Shown: positions 1 through 13,616 of the stretch, in pieces | How positions within the stretch are numbered: position 1 is the stretch's first letter | Layout: each line of letters starts with the position of its first letter | Source of the DNA: Opisthocomus hoazin | Taxonomy: Eukaryota > Chordata > Aves > Opisthocomiformes > Opisthocomidae | DNA: 64,000 nt | Reading direction: 5' to 3' | Assembly (NCBI RefSeq): GCF_030867145.1 | Contig: NC_134420.1 | Coordinates: 12,668,823 to 12,732,822 of the forward strand | The notes under the pieces: generated by a model | Databases searched by the model: none | What the model saw: the letters and a program-made list of their open reading frames with translations, nothing else | What the model was told of the DNA's origin: nothing | Made by a program: the position numbers and the translations under genes

Positions 1-1564
1 TACCCTCCCAGTCATTTGACTGCCGTGATAATTCTGAAGGTTTATACAATTCAAATGTCAATATCGCTGTTTTCCTGCTAATTATTGTATAAAAAAAAAT
101 AAGTTGAGGAGATAGGCCACTGTTTGAGATGCTTTTACTGTGCAGACATTGCAGAACACATAGTACTCTGCAGGACTGTGATGATGAGAAACCAGGAGCT
201 CAAGACATTATCTTTTATTTCAGCATGGAATGCTGAAATTTGGTAATTAGTGTTTGAATAAGGACTTTACCTTTCAAGTATTTCCCCCCTCCCTTCCCCC
301 CGCCCCGTTTCACCACTCAGGAAACAATTTGGTCTTCTGTTATGTAATCACAAAATGCTAAAAGTGACAGAAATATAACTTTTCTGCAGAGATAAAGGAG
401 GGAGGGGAAAGAACAGGCTATCAGAAAGAAAACCTACTTCTGGAAATCAGCATCTGCTTTTCTGGACAGTTCTTTCACCAGACATCAAGGCATTTTATTT
501 ATTTTTGTTGCTTGGTCTGAAAGTTTCTTCCACTGCCATTTCCCCTTTCAAATGCATTTAAAAGATGGATGGTTTGTTCACATGACTAGCAATCTATTCA
601 TTCCTTTGTCTTTTCATATTGATAAAATATGCTCCTGGCTACACTAACTTTTTTTAATTTCCCACTGAAAACTTCTGCAAATGTCAAACAGAGCCCCCGT
701 TTAAGTAGTTCTATTAAAAATTTACTGAAATCACAAAAGAACTCAAGACAAATATTTGCAAGCTTTTAAATCTGGTTTATACAGTTAAAAAAATTTTTTT
801 CCATACTTTTAGGTAGCTAATAAAAAAGCAAAGCAAGTTTAAAAGTCAGCTTAAATAGGTTCTTTACAATAAACGTCAGCAGAATTCCTCCAAGTAGCAG
901 TATGTTCTACTACATTGCTCTATCATACTTCTCAGACTTCAAAGATAACTTTACCCTCAGAAGTTCACTGGACAAATGTGCGTACATAATTTTGTTTCTT
1001 CTTTTCAAATAATTAAAAGGGTGTAAAACTTCTTGGCTTTGCCTGACTGACAAGTTCATGATCTACATTTCTCACGGAGCAGACAGGCTGAAGAGAACTG
1101 AAGCTGATGGAAGACTTGAAATATAAATCACCATCATTAGGGGGTTTTGCCAAAAAAACACAGAAATTCAAGTTGTGAGGAGTTTGGCAAAGAGTGATGC
1201 ATTTGTCATCTAAGCACATCATAACCCTCTTATGGGTGATGTTGTGTGACACGCAACAATATGGCATACCTAAATGATAAAACATCAGCTCTTCACTGAA
1301 GAAGTACATGCTTGTTGTCACTTTGGTAAGCTGCAATCACTTCACATTTCTATGACAAAAGGAAGCAGAAAATTGGCGTGGCATAAATAGAAAAAATGTC
1401 CATGTGCATTATGTGCTTACAAGCAGAAAAGGGAAAGTTAGCTGACCCTTGGGAGTAGAACCAAACTGCTTTATTTCACCCTCATCTCCTTTTGTCTTCT
1501 CATTTACCCCCATACTTGGATTTCTCAGTATTATGCTTTCTTTTCTTTCCTCTAAAGGAGGATC
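1..1564. other. Gene-free AT-rich DNA
   Basis: No recognisable gene or repeat. A 107-codon open frame on the minus strand (1013-1336) does not resemble any family I know; it ends at a TAA and has no visible exon structure, so I do not call it. Confidence 0.5.
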
Positions 1565-3170
1565 AGAGATGGCAGTGGTCCATTACTTGATGAGGTCAGT
1601 CATCTCACGAATAGGGATGTAGACAAAGTAGAGTGCCTTGATGCCCTTTTTGCCTCTGTCTTTAACACCAGTGATGGGCTCTGGACCCCCAGAGCCTTGT
1701 GTTAGAAGACCGTGACTGGGGGGGATGATAAACTCCCAAGCCAATTCTGAATTCAAGACTCACTGCTCCAGCTGGATGCACATAAGTCTATGAGGCTCAA
1801 TGGGATTCATCCCAGGGTACTGAAAGAGCTGGCTGATGTTATTGCAGGACCTCTCTCCACTATTTTTCAACAGTCTTAGGACTCTGGAGATGTCCCAGTC
1901 GATTGGAAGCTGGCAAATGTTGTCCCAGTTTTCAAGAAGGGTAAGAAGGAAGACCCTGGTAATTAAATGCCTGTCAGTCTTACTTCAGTGCCTGGTAAAA
2001 TGATGGAGAAGGTTATTCTGCGAGCTGTGTTTGGACTTGTGCAAAGCACTTGACACTGTCCCACACAACATCCTTGTCTCTAAATTTAAGAGACATGGAT
2101 TTGATGGATGGACCACTCGGAGGATAAGGAATTGGCTGGATAGTCACACTCAAATAGTCACAGTAAATGGCTCGATGTCCAAGCAGAGACGAGTGACGAG
2201 TGGCGTTCCTCAGGGGTCGGTATTGGGACCAGCACTGTTTAAAATCTTTGTCAGCAACATGGACAGTGGGATTGAGTGCACCCTCAGCAAGTTTGCCAAC
2301 ACCACCAAGCTGAGTAGTGTGGTTGGTACGCTGGAGGTAAGGGATGCTATCCAGAGGGACCTTGACAGGCTTGAGAGGTGGGCCCACATGAACCTCATGA
2401 AGTTCAATAAGTGCAGGGTCCTGCACATGGGTCGGGGCAATCTTAAGCACAAATACAGGCTGGGCAGAGAATAGATTGAGAGCAGCCCTGAGTAGCAGGA
2501 CTTGGGGGTACTAGTTGACAAGAAGCTCAACATGACCCAGCAATGTGCGCTTGTAGCCCAGAAAGCCAACAGTATCCTGGGCTGCATCAAAAGCAGCATG
2601 GTCATCAGGTCGAGGGAGACGATTCTGCCCCTCTACACAGCTCTGGTCAGACTCCACCTGGAGTCCTGTGTCCAGCTCTGGAGCCCTCAGCACAGGAAAG
2701 ACATGGATCTGTTGAAGCAGATCCAGAGGAGGGCCGCAAAAATGATCTGAGGGCTGGAACACCTCTCCTATGAGGAAAAGCTCAGAGAGTTGGGGCTGTT
2801 CAGCCCGGAGAAGAGAAGGCTCCAGTGAGACTTTATGGTGGCCTCTCAGTATTTGAAGGGGGCTTATAAGAAAGGTAGGGACAAACATTTTAGTAGGGCC
2901 TGTTGCAATAGGACAAGGGGTAATGGCTTCAAGCTGAAAGAGGGCAGATTTAGATTAGATATAAGGAAGAAATTCTTTACTATGACAGTTGTGAGACACT
3001 GGAACAGGTTGCCCAGAGAAGTTGCGGATGCCCCATCCCTGGAGGTGTTCAAGGCCAGGTGGGATGGGGCTTTGAGCAACCTAGCCCAGTAGAAGATGTC
3101 CATGCCCATGGCAAGGGAGTTAGAACTAGGTGATCTTTAAGGTCCCTTCCAAGCTAAACCATTCTATGTC
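1565..3170 (+). mobile_element. CR1 LINE copy A, 5'-truncated, inactive
   Basis: Carries the C-terminal half of the CR1 ORF2 reverse transcriptase and the 3' tail. Recognisable segments include [15 protein letters not shown] (start near 2031), [13 protein letters not shown], and the tail motif aggtcccttccaagct near 3142-3157. It has an internal deletion at about 2025, joining sequence before and after the RT N-terminal motifs, plus stops and frameshifts. The catalytic ADD is changed ([10 protein letters not shown], near 2290), so it cannot be active. The exact 5' end is uncertain. Confidence 0.9.
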
Positions 3171-3184
3171 CAGAAAAATACACT

Positions 3185-4256
3185 TAAGACAATGTAGTCA
3201 CTGGTCATAGCCAGTACGGGTTCATGAGGGGAAAGTCCTGCTTAACCAACTTAATTTCCTTTTATGCCAAGGTCATTCATCTAGTCAAACAAGGGAAGTC
3301 AGTAGATGTGGGGTTTTGGGGATTTTAGCAAAGCTTTTGATACTGTCTCTCACAGTGTCCTTCTGGACAAAATGTCTAGCATACAGCTAGACAATTTCAT
3401 AATATATTGGGTCAGCAATTGGCTGACAGGTCGGGCTCAAAGAGTTATAGTAAGTCGGGTTACACCAGGCTGGTAGCCTGTCACCAGTGGAGTTCCCAAG
3501 GGCTTGATTTTAGGGCCAGTGCTTTTTAATGTTTTAATAAGTGATCTGGATGCAGGAATTGAATGTACATTAAGTAAGTCTGCTGATGATACTAAACTAG
3601 GAGGAGTTGTAGACTCTATTGACGGTAAAGAGGCCTTACACAGAGTTCTGGATAGCGTAGAAAGCTGAGCAATCACCAACCATATGAAATTTAACAAGAG
3701 CAAGTGCAGGATTCTGCACCTGGGATGGGGTAATCCTAGTTATACATACAAATTGGGGGATGAGAGGCTGGAGAGCAGCCCCACAGAAAGAGATCTGGGG
3801 GTCTGGGTTGATGGCCAGTTGAATATGAGTAAACAGTATGCCCTGGCCGCCAAAAGGGCCAACCGTGTCCTGGGGTGCATCCAGCACAGCATAGCTAGCT
3901 GGTTGAGGGAGGAGATTGTCCCACTCTATATCGCACTGGTGCAGCCCCACCTCAAGTACTGTGTGCAGTTTTGGGCGCTTCAATATACAGACATCAAACT
4001 ATTAGAGTGTATCAGAGGAGGGCAACCAAGACTGAAAGGTCTCAAAGGCAAGACTTATGAGGAACGGCTGAGGTCACTTGGTTTGTTCAGTTTGGAGGAG
4101 AAAAGGGTGAGGGTTGCCCTTATCACACGCTACAACCTCCCCGCCTGGACAAGGTCCTGTGCAGCCTGTAGGTGACCCTGCTTCGGCAGGGGGGTTGGAC
4201 TAGATGACCCACAGAGGTCTCTTCCAACACCTACCATTCTGTGATTCTGTGAAGTA
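3185..4256 (+). mobile_element. CR1 LINE copy B, 5'-truncated, with 3' deletion
   Basis: Begins within the RT domain (SQYGFMRGKSCLTN frame) almost directly after copy A and belongs to a different CR1 subfamily. The ADD pair is still readable (SADDTKLGG near 3578), but the frame is broken many times. Near 4121-4140 the sequence jumps from the middle of the C-terminal region to the last part (cctggacaaggtcctgtgca), a deletion relative to the copy at 13.2 kb. The tail is attctgtgattctgtg. Confidence 0.88.
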
Positions 4257-4262
4257 GGGTAG

Positions 4263-4660
4263 TGTTGGGGTTGATGTAGCTTGAGAGTCAGCATGACTAG
4301 GCCGCTTAAGCAAAACAGCATAACTGAACAGGCCGCTGGAAAGCACAGCTAAGAATAGCCGTTGAGAAAGTTCTGATAGTGCACATGATGTGGGTTAGCA
4401 AAAACAAGATGTGTTCAAGGACGTGGAGGCAGTCTGTTGCTATTGGCATTAGTGCATAGTTACCAATCATAAGGGAATGTGGGGCATGTGAACAGCGTGT
4501 GATTTATGTCTGTAGCCTTATCCGAATAAGCGTAATCGCATGTACAGATATGAAAAATGTATATAATCGCACAAGCAGAATAATAAAGGGAACCGACTGT
4601 GCATTGCATCAATATGTGTGAGAGTCATTCCTGTCCTTGCACGGATGCTGAAACTCGGCA
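4263..4660 (+). mobile_element. Solo LTR of an endogenous retrovirus, 6-bp target duplication
   Basis: 398 bases starting TGTTGGGG and ending CTCGGCA, flanked by identical GGGTAG at 4257-4262 and 4661-4666. It has a TATA box (TATATAA, 4560-4566) and an AATAAA (4582-4587), in the order expected of an LTR. No internal viral genes are present, so it is a recombined solo element. Six-base duplications are typical of alpha/betaretrovirus-like (class II) elements. It inserted between the tail of CR1 copy B and an older CR1 fragment. Confidence 0.85.
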
Positions 4661-4666
4661 GGGTAG

Positions 4667-4960
4667 CAGAGGCGGTGCTGATCTCTCTCCAGTGACCAAC
4701 AATAGCACACGAGGAAACTGCATCAGGGGAAGTTCAGACTGGACCTTAGGAAAAGGTGAGAAAAACTGAGAGGGTGGCTGGTCACTGCAGCAGGCTACCC
4801 AAGCAAGTGGTCACAGCACCAAGCCTGTCAGAGTTCAAGGAGCATCTGGACAATGCTCTTAGTCATATGGTTTAGTCTTAGGTAGTCCTGCAAGGAGCAG
4901 GGATTTGACCTCAACAATCTTTATGGGTCCCTTCCAATTTGAGACATTCTATGATTCCTC
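4667..4960 (+). mobile_element. Old CR1 3' end, copy C
   Basis: Diverged 3' terminal part of a CR1 element. Recognisable blocks are caagtggtcacagcaccaag, gagttcaaggagcatctgg, gggtcccttccaatttgaga and the tail attctatgatt. The coding frame is decayed. It begins at the right target duplication of the LTR. Confidence 0.8.
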
Positions 4961-7900
4961 CTCAAATTCATTGACTCTTCCTATGTCTATTTTTTTGGAC
5001 CAAACAGACCCGACTGTAGTTTAGAGTATGAAAAGTCCCATTCACCCCCTTAATGTTTCTTCTGAAAAACTGTCATAGAAATTGCAAGCTATAGAAAGAA
5101 GGTGGAAATACAGCAATTAAATTTCTCAGAAAAGCAAGCCACAAAACAGATACCTTAGGATTTCACCAGTAAACTGACTTTACGTATTACTGTTCTGAAT
5201 AACTATGTGCATGCACCAAATGATCAACTACACAATATGGTATAGTATCGTCTCTCAAAAATATAATTAGTGAAAGGAAAGTAGAAAGCCACAGGTACTT
5301 CCATAGAAATTCCTTTAAGTGCAAGCAAAAAAGTTGTGACACACCAAGATTCATGAGTTATCAGAAAAATAAATGCAGCATGATTCTTATGCTTACAAAA
5401 AAACATTCGCTTACAAAAATACATTTGCCTATGTCATATAGTAAACTCTTACTAAGCATATAATAATGCAATTCCAAAATGGAATTTTCACAAAAGAATA
5501 TTTATTGTTCTGGATGAAAGTGAGAGAAATGTCAGTTGGTTTGAAATAAAACAAAGCTACGGTGTCTGCAGTCTAAACAGAGCTAAGCTTCTTTCACTAC
5601 GTATCAGTAGCACTGTATTTAAATAGCTCAGTTAATGGCAAGTTGAATATCACAAACTAACTGGATACGTCAAATAAAATTCTGGAGTCAAAACACAAAG
5701 AAGTTACATTATTTGCCTTGGTTAGGGTCTTGCCAGTCAGATTCCAGTATCTCGCAGTTGGAATTTATCCCATGCTTGGTAAACAAGCGTTGAGAACACG
5801 CAAAATAAAAAGACAAAGTAAGCTGCTCCTGATTCAGGGTTTCTTCCTAATTGTCAAAGTTCGCAACTGTGCACAGTCACTCAGAGATTATCATACTTTA
5901 ATGTTGTTAACATCAAATATAATTTCACCTACTGCAGATTAGTACTATATTACATAATCATTTGAATAGATTTGTCCCCCATCACATTCAACAAAAAAAA
6001 TTGCTTTCTACAGGCTTAATAAAAGGAAAGCACATTTTAAAACAAACTTCATGTGGAGTACAGCTCGTGAGCAGAGAAGAGAGATACAGCTAGCCTAAAT
6101 CCCATGAGAACCTAGGTTCTCACTTACATAGAACCTGTATTTTCATTATAACTGATATATCCCGATATACTTAGTCTTCAGCAGGGCTGATTATGAGGCC
6201 CCAACATTCAGAATATATTTTTTTATTTGAAAGTAGAGCTGTTCTTTAGACAAACATGTATTTGCCATCATGCCAGGGAGTACAGTAGTATGTGTCCTGA
6301 TATTAATAACAATACAAATAGCTGACTAGGTCTTCTAGTTCTCTTTTCAGTAGAGAGATAGAAAAAAAATCCCAGCTTTTCCCATTTGCAGTTCTTCCAA
6401 ACAGAGGATATAGTATAACCTGAAATCAAAAAGCTCGATACATGATACACTCAGAATAACTTGTAATTCTTCTGTACCAACTTTTGCAGAGCTATAACAC
6501 TGCCACTTACAACAGAATTTCCCATACAGCAAATAGCAGTACAGAGTGCTATTAATGCCACTTCCAATTTCATGCTTACTTTATGAAATCTTCATTTAAA
6601 TCTCCTTATCATCAGAGGGTTTGAGATTCATGATTAATTGTGTGCTTTTCTTAATTTCAGTTTAAATTAAGCATATCTTTGGTAAGTGGATGAGAGGACT
6701 CCACAGGGTTTTGTTTTGTTTTGTTTTTTAAAACACTCATTACTATCTTCTCACAATTTCAACAGATCAGTTTGTGAGGAAGGGCATCTGAAAATCAAAA
6801 CACCGCAAAACAATTCAACAGTAGCTGCAGAAGATTCCAGAATAAGTAAGAATAACTAAGTGTAAGTAGAATAAAGTGATAAACACAATACAAGCTTACA
6901 TACAGATGCTGTAGTAGGTATATTTTGGTGTTTGGTCTCAAATCAGAGTCCATGACCTTAAGAGGAGTTGCCACATGCCCTACACAGGGCTCAAGAAGGG
7001 ATAAACCCAACTTAAGTCAGCAGGAAAAGAGTAGCATTGCTAAAAGCTAGTATAGATAGAACTTTTTTATAGACAACAGTACATCTTTAAATACCTTTTT
7101 CAGGTTTGATGGAAAGCATTTCCATTCACTAGAGATCCATAGCCTAGATCTCCCTCCCCCAGTAAAGCTACAGATTCCTTAAAGAGCTGACTGGCATCTG
7201 TTCTACTCCTGTATAACACGACTTGAGGAAAAGAAGTTTCTATTGTTAATGGAAGAGCCTAGCAGTCACCTATGAAATAAAAAGCTCGGCTTTGATTTTC
7301 TTCTCAGGATGAGGGAGCTTAAATTCATGTCTTCCATTCTCCCAGAGAACATATTAACAAGCAAGCTGGAAACTATTCTACAACATTCAGCTGAAGCTGC
7401 ACTACCGTAAGGAAAATAATTCAAGACTTCTCGGGCTAGGTAGAAGGATCACATGAGAGTGCACAACTCAGCGTCTCATTAAGGGTTCTTAGATTTGTTA
7501 TTAGTGATAGAAACTTTACTGGAAGCCAGAAGAGAAAGTCAAGACATTCCTGTTCTCAGACAGATGTTCTACTGAGGGGAATACAAAAATATCACACATT
7601 TTCTTGATGGTATAAATACAATTACATATGCCTTGAAGCCTGCTCACCACATACCTACACAAAAGAACAACAATTCCATTTGTTTCTAATGCTCAACTGG
7701 ACAAAATCATTTTAGTCATACTAGGAAACTTTCAATTACAAAAGCAAAACAAAAACAGACTCCACGCACCACCAAAAAGCACTTGCAAGCATTTTCAGAA
7801 GTTCAATTTAAGCACGTGAATTTCACAAAAACAATGCCTTTAAATGCATAATCTTTTGGGAGCAGGAATAAGATTCAGGCTTTTATTCTAAGATACTGAA

Positions 7901-10900
7901 CATGTATAAACAGAAGACAGCCATGGAAAGACAAAAATAGCACAAAATCCAGTATGTTTCAATATGCTAGTCTTCCACTTGTTAATCTTCTGACAGGGGT
8001 TTGGTGTTCTAAGGGATTAAAGGCCAAGTAAGTCCTATAATGTTTAGCAGGAGCAGAGACAGGTCAGTCAGGAAAAACATAAGCTGTATTTCTGCCTTCT
8101 GTACTCTCATTTTCAACATGCAATACTACAAGGGAACAGGTGTGGCATTTTTCCACACATCTACCCATTAAACACAATCCTGCTCCCATGTAAACCTACC
8201 AGGGAGTAAAATGGCACCAAACTAATATCCTCAAGTGCTATAATGACTCATTTCTGCTTCCCTGCTGCAGCTCCAGGCTTGAAATCACTTCACAGTGTTT
8301 GATATCATCTGCTGGATAATGGCATTCTTTCTCTGCTGTAATAATGAAAAATATTTTGAGGATAACTTTTTAGAACATCCAAAATAATCCCACATCTGAC
8401 AATTGTAGCAACACCTCAGGAGTGGAGACTGAACTATTCTCTGTACCCTTTACACTTGGCAGCTCTAAAACACTATAACCTCACTCATGCAAAATCTACC
8501 TGATTGCAAACCAGACAATTTTATGCCCTGTAAAAAAAAAGCAGTGCAAGTTTGATATTAGACCAGACAGAGATCTCCTAAAGTGCAACATGACACGAAG
8601 TTCATTTAAAAATCTTCCCCAGTTAAGCGTTCTTACCTCAGGTGATTAGATAACTGCCTGAGTAGTAAAGATGTCCAAGAGAGTAATCAAACAATTGGAC
8701 TAACGAGGAGACAAATACTATCATTGTTTAATGGAAAGTTAGTTTAAAACCAGCTGTTTTTTCAACAAAATCTGTTAAAAAAGGGGATGCTGCTACTGTT
8801 AAATTATTTAGCATTAAACATGCCCAAACTGTTCACATTGCTTGTCACAATAACATTCTTGATAAATAACTGAATAAATCTGAGTCAAACTCAGCCTACT
8901 GCCTCCGAGGAACTAGAAGCTCATTACCAATATCATTATCTAAAACTTACTAGTAGTTGGTGATTGCAACCTGCTGGCACTAGGAAGCTGATTAACATTC
9001 CTCAGAAACAAACAGGGCTGGGTTGGGGGAGGAGAGCAATATTTCCCTTTTGCTTCAGCCTCAAATAGCAGAAAGGGAATTAATTAACTATTTACACCTG
9101 TGCACATTGCAGATCAGTTTATTTCATTAATCTGTAAAACATGGTGATATTGGATATGCTTGAGGCATTTTCATTGCTTGATATACATTGAGTTCTAATT
9201 TTTTTGCCTGGTTGGATGGTAGAAATAGAAATCTTCAAGTGCAATTAAATATTTTATTACCATTGTTTAATTAAATAAATACTGGATTAACTTGTCAAAG
9301 CAGCTTTCACTGGCATGCTAGAACAGCATTTTCATTTTTCTTCATGAATGCAATCTGTGCCCAAATACTGTGATGATTAGTATAATTACTTTAAATAGTA
9401 CTGGGTACATTTAGGGGAGAGGGATGGACCAATTACTGAGTATTCCATGGAAAACAGTTCCCTTTATTTCCCTAATAATATTCTATGTAACCATTTTCCT
9501 CCTTTTTTAACGGAAGAATGGGTTCATTTAAAAATTCTAAACTGAAGTTTAGGTCAAACTTAAGTTCCACCTCAGAAGAAAGCCCTGCGGTGTGACATCA
9601 GTCTCAGTGTCTTACTTAGTGGACACAGTAAGAGTCAGATTTGCAAGTAAACTTCCAAAAATTTAGATATCTGTGTTGGAAAATTTTACTTTTGCTACTA
9701 TCCAGCCACCTTGTAAAACGTGTGTTATTATAAATAGTTTATGCCCAGTGTAAATCCCTACCATAGTAAAAGATCAGATGAGCAGGAAGAGGTAAAGTTG
9801 TATCTCTGTTGGTTTGTATATGATGAGAAATACATATCTATGCACGTATAATATACACAGATAAAGTGTGGAGAGAAAACGAGTCTGTTGACTCTGCTGC
9901 ATACAAAGCAGAGTTGGGGTTTTTTTAATCCTTTTTTTGGTTAATATTCTGAAGCACTAGATTTAATCACTGTGACACAGCTGGGTGGAGTCAATGCTCA
10001 ACGGCACACTGCATCAAGTGCATTGTCCTCCAGCAGATGTAGGTGTTCAGCGCTATCAGCAAAATTCTTAAGGCTGCTGAGATTCTTCTTTCGTTTAAAA
10101 ATTTTCCTTTATTTGGAATAGGAAGGTTGTCCCTCTACTTTTATGACCCAGCAGAAAATAAGCATTCATGAAGTCCTAAGTACACAAAAACATGCTACAT
10201 TAGCATTACTAAGTATACTCCTTTTTGACAAAAAAATTACTTAAAGCAAGAAAAAACATGGCACAAATTAAAGGACAAGTAGTATGCTGTATCTAAATTT
10301 AAAGACTGCATTTGTGCCATACCTCCAATACAAGTACTAGAAATTCTGTTCAAACTTCTTTATTCATAATTACAACACTCACATAATTCGTACAACATTC
10401 AAATCGTGCCTTGGTGCAAAAAATACACAACTAACACAAAATATCTGCACAAAGTAGTGGGCAGTACCAATAACACTAAACTGGACTATGTTCATTACAG
10501 TAGAACAAAATGAAAACGATGAAGTTTCTTAAGTTTTGGATTTTAATGAAGGTATTTATAATGCTCAGACTCAGAAGAAATGTTCACAATTCATATACAG
10601 CAACTGAAAAAAATTCATCAATCCTTCTGATTAGAGTAATAGTCTGTAGCAAGAGTGATACCTTTTATATAAATACATGACTGAAAGTTACAGAATTTTA
10701 CAGCTGAAACTGGAGTGCATGCATTCGATGATTCTAATCTAGCTTAGGACGACATCATGTGGCAGCATACCATATGAACATACCCTGTAACCCATACAGA
10801 AAAAACCTCAGCCTCCAGCTGCTACCCCTTGCAGCCAAAAATATTAAATACTGTTGACAGACACTGTGAATATAGAAGCAATGTCCAATATTTGATATCA

Positions 10901-13165
10901 GGATAAACCAGAGGATTATTAAGATGATCTGTAACTCTGTTACAAAGGTGTGGATGAACAATTGGACTCAGAGGAGGTTTCCTCAGTTATTAAGCCCTAA
11001 GCAGCCATTTTAAAAATTTAGAATTACACAGTCCCATTTACAGGATTAAATTTCACCCTTCTATGCACTGACATCAAACTGTCTTTGCCAGACTCCTACC
11101 AAAAGCAGTAATTTGTGCATCTGTGACCTGAAAACATCAATAAGCAATTCCAAGGAATATATGAACGAGCCCCATCCTACCTCATCAGTAAAATCTCCCC
11201 TGAAGAAGTTCATGACTACTAGCACATGAATCCAAAAAATATAGTGCTAGACAGGTATTTCTGGAACTGTGTGGTTTATGCTGCATTTCTCTAAAACATC
11301 CATATTATTTCCCTTGTCAGAGGCTGACAATAAATCTTCACAATATCACTTGAAGATGGAATCTACTTAAACCTTAATTTTAAAAATTAAAAATAAAGCA
11401 ATCCACTTTAGTTATAGTAGCATAATAAATTATGGAATTATTCAGATTTTTATGGTATCAGTCCAGAAAATCAGATGGAACTGGAAGAACCGAGAACAAT
11501 TTAATAGCATGGCTAAGGAATGACAAACCTCTACATGTTTAGAATTTAATTTCAAATAATCACTGAAGACAATGGAAGTTCTGAATCAGAAAAAAAGCTG
11601 GAAAACAGAAATTCTAAGAAAAATTTTCTCTTTCCTTTTTCTGGCTAGAAGACATAGGCCTGGGTCATGCTATTTCTTTCACAAAATCATAGAATCATTC
11701 TTGAAGTCTTTTTTTTTCACTGAATTAGAAAAGCTATCATAGAGACTTTAACACTACTTTTCAACACATTCTAAAATTAAATCCTCCCTATGGATGAGAA
11801 GAATTCTGTAATGCTGACTTTAAACACACAGCTGAGATGTCCCGAAATATTTCTATTCACAAGGCTTTTGTACTCAGAAAAGCCAAGCATTTCTTCCCCT
11901 ACTATATAGCAACATTCAGCAACCCTAGATCTTCCACCCTATTCCTATACTCTTTATGGAATATATATTGACAAAATAATAACTTGTGCCTTCCCATAAC
12001 TCACCTCTGTGAGCAATCTTAGACATATCTTTAAAAAAAAGCTTTAAAAAGACTCCCACAAAGAGTTCTGACAACCCAAGAAAGTGCAAAATCAAGTCTG
12101 CAAGCTGGGTAACTACCTTTCAAGCACAGGCTGACTAGCCATGAAGGCTGGACAAAGAAATAGGGTTTCTAATCAGTGGGGTCCCAGAAAACCATTCTGG
12201 CAGGACTAATTGGAAAGAAACAAACACCTACACAACATATTTTCATGTGTATATCCTGCATTTTAGCAGGTGAAAAAAAGCTTACTTAGCCATAGTGCTG
12301 TTAGAGGAGGGGAAGTTTATTATGTAGAGAGGCCTTCTCTGCCAGCAGTGAGCAGAGCTAAGGCCTTTGAAGTTCATGAACAGCATTTTTAAAACAATGT
12401 AGGATATCTCAGTACAGGTGAGGTGGGTGAAGAAGTAGTTTCAAGACTGAGTTTGGTTGTTTTTAACAGCATTTATGAGATGTGATGCCTGCTGCAGCAG
12501 AGAGGTGGATTCTGTGATCCAAAGAGTCACTTCCAGCCTTACATTCCTATTCTGCAGGCAGAAATTGGGAAAGTATTGGGAAAGTAACAGCAGCAACTTA
12601 CACCAAGACCATAGCTGTTCACTGCCTTGGTCAGAATCAAACTTGAATACAAAAAAAAAAGGAACCTGCTTTTCAGGTTACCCTGACAGAGAAAAAAGGA
12701 CAACTGCATGGCTAAAATCATATCATATAATAAGGGTCACAGGGTCACCAAGCCTACTAGTGGCTACATTAAGTAAAACTCATACCTGACTGAAAAAAAA
12801 AAATTTTGTCCTCACCTGCTCTTATCAAACCTGCTGTTGAGTAGTCAACAGTATAAAGTTGTTCTTCCGTCATACTCACTTTGTCTCTTCTACTTTATGT
12901 GCTTTTGCTTTTTGCTAGGCAAATACATAAATAGACATGATATTAAAAAGAGAAAAAAATCAGTATCCATGAAAGCACATTGGTGTTGCAGAGGAGGCTT
13001 CTATCTGAGCAACAGATCCCTCCAGATCTGTTCAAGTGAAGCCACAGAAGGGTTATAGAGAATGTTCCATGAGAATGTTATTTTATCTCAGTGAATGGGG
13101 GAAGGGAAAAAGAGGTATATTTACCAATGAACATACATTATGAACATATATAATGAACATACATT
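4961..13165. other. Gene-free AT-rich DNA
   Basis: Apart from short A or T runs I see nothing firm. Around 12,500-12,560 a segment (cacttccagccttacattcc then attctg) may be a decayed CR1 tail. The 110-codon frame at 12457-12789 overlaps this and is not convincing. Confidence 0.5.
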
Positions 13166-13616
13166 AGGGCTACAAAGATGATGAGGGGGCTGGAGCACCT
13201 CTCCTACGAGGACAGGCTGAGGGAGCTGGGCTTGTTCAGCCTGAAGAAGAGAAGGCTGCGAGGGGACCTAATAAATGCTTATAAATATCTCAAGGGTGGG
13301 TGTCAGGAGGATGGGGCCAAACTCTTTTCAGTGGTGCCAAGCGACAGGATAAGGGGCAATGGGCACAAACTGAAGCATAGGAAGTTCCAGCTGAACATGA
13401 GGAAGAACTTCTTCACTGTGAGGGTGACAGAGCACTGGAACAGGCTGCCCAGGGAGGTGGTGGAGTCTCCTTCTCTGGAGATATTCAAGACCCGCCTGGA
13501 CAAGGTCCTGTGCAGCCTGCTGTAAGTGACCCTGCTTCGGCAGGGGGGTTGGACTAGATGACCCACAGAGGTCTCTTCCAACCCCTACAATTCTGTGATT
13601 CTGTGATACTGTGATA
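13166..13616 (+). mobile_element. CR1 LINE copy D, 3' end
   Basis: An uninterrupted frame (13178-13525) gives the CR1 C-terminal block ([18 protein letters not shown] through [12 protein letters not shown]). It is followed by the short 3' UTR and the tail attctgtgattctgtgatac. Same subfamily as the 3' end of copy B. The open frame suggests a fairly recent insertion; only about the last 450 bases are present. Confidence 0.92.

Noticed and set aside
1013..1336. 107-codon minus-strand frame
   Set aside because: No recognisable domain and no supporting exon context; plausible by chance.
11690..11830. Possible minus-strand CR1 tail (aatcatagaatcattc)
   Set aside because: Only one tail-like unit; the sequence beyond it does not follow the CR1 3' UTR.
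12500..12560. Possible decayed CR1 3' tail
   Set aside because: About 50 bases with partial resemblance; too short to call with confidence.
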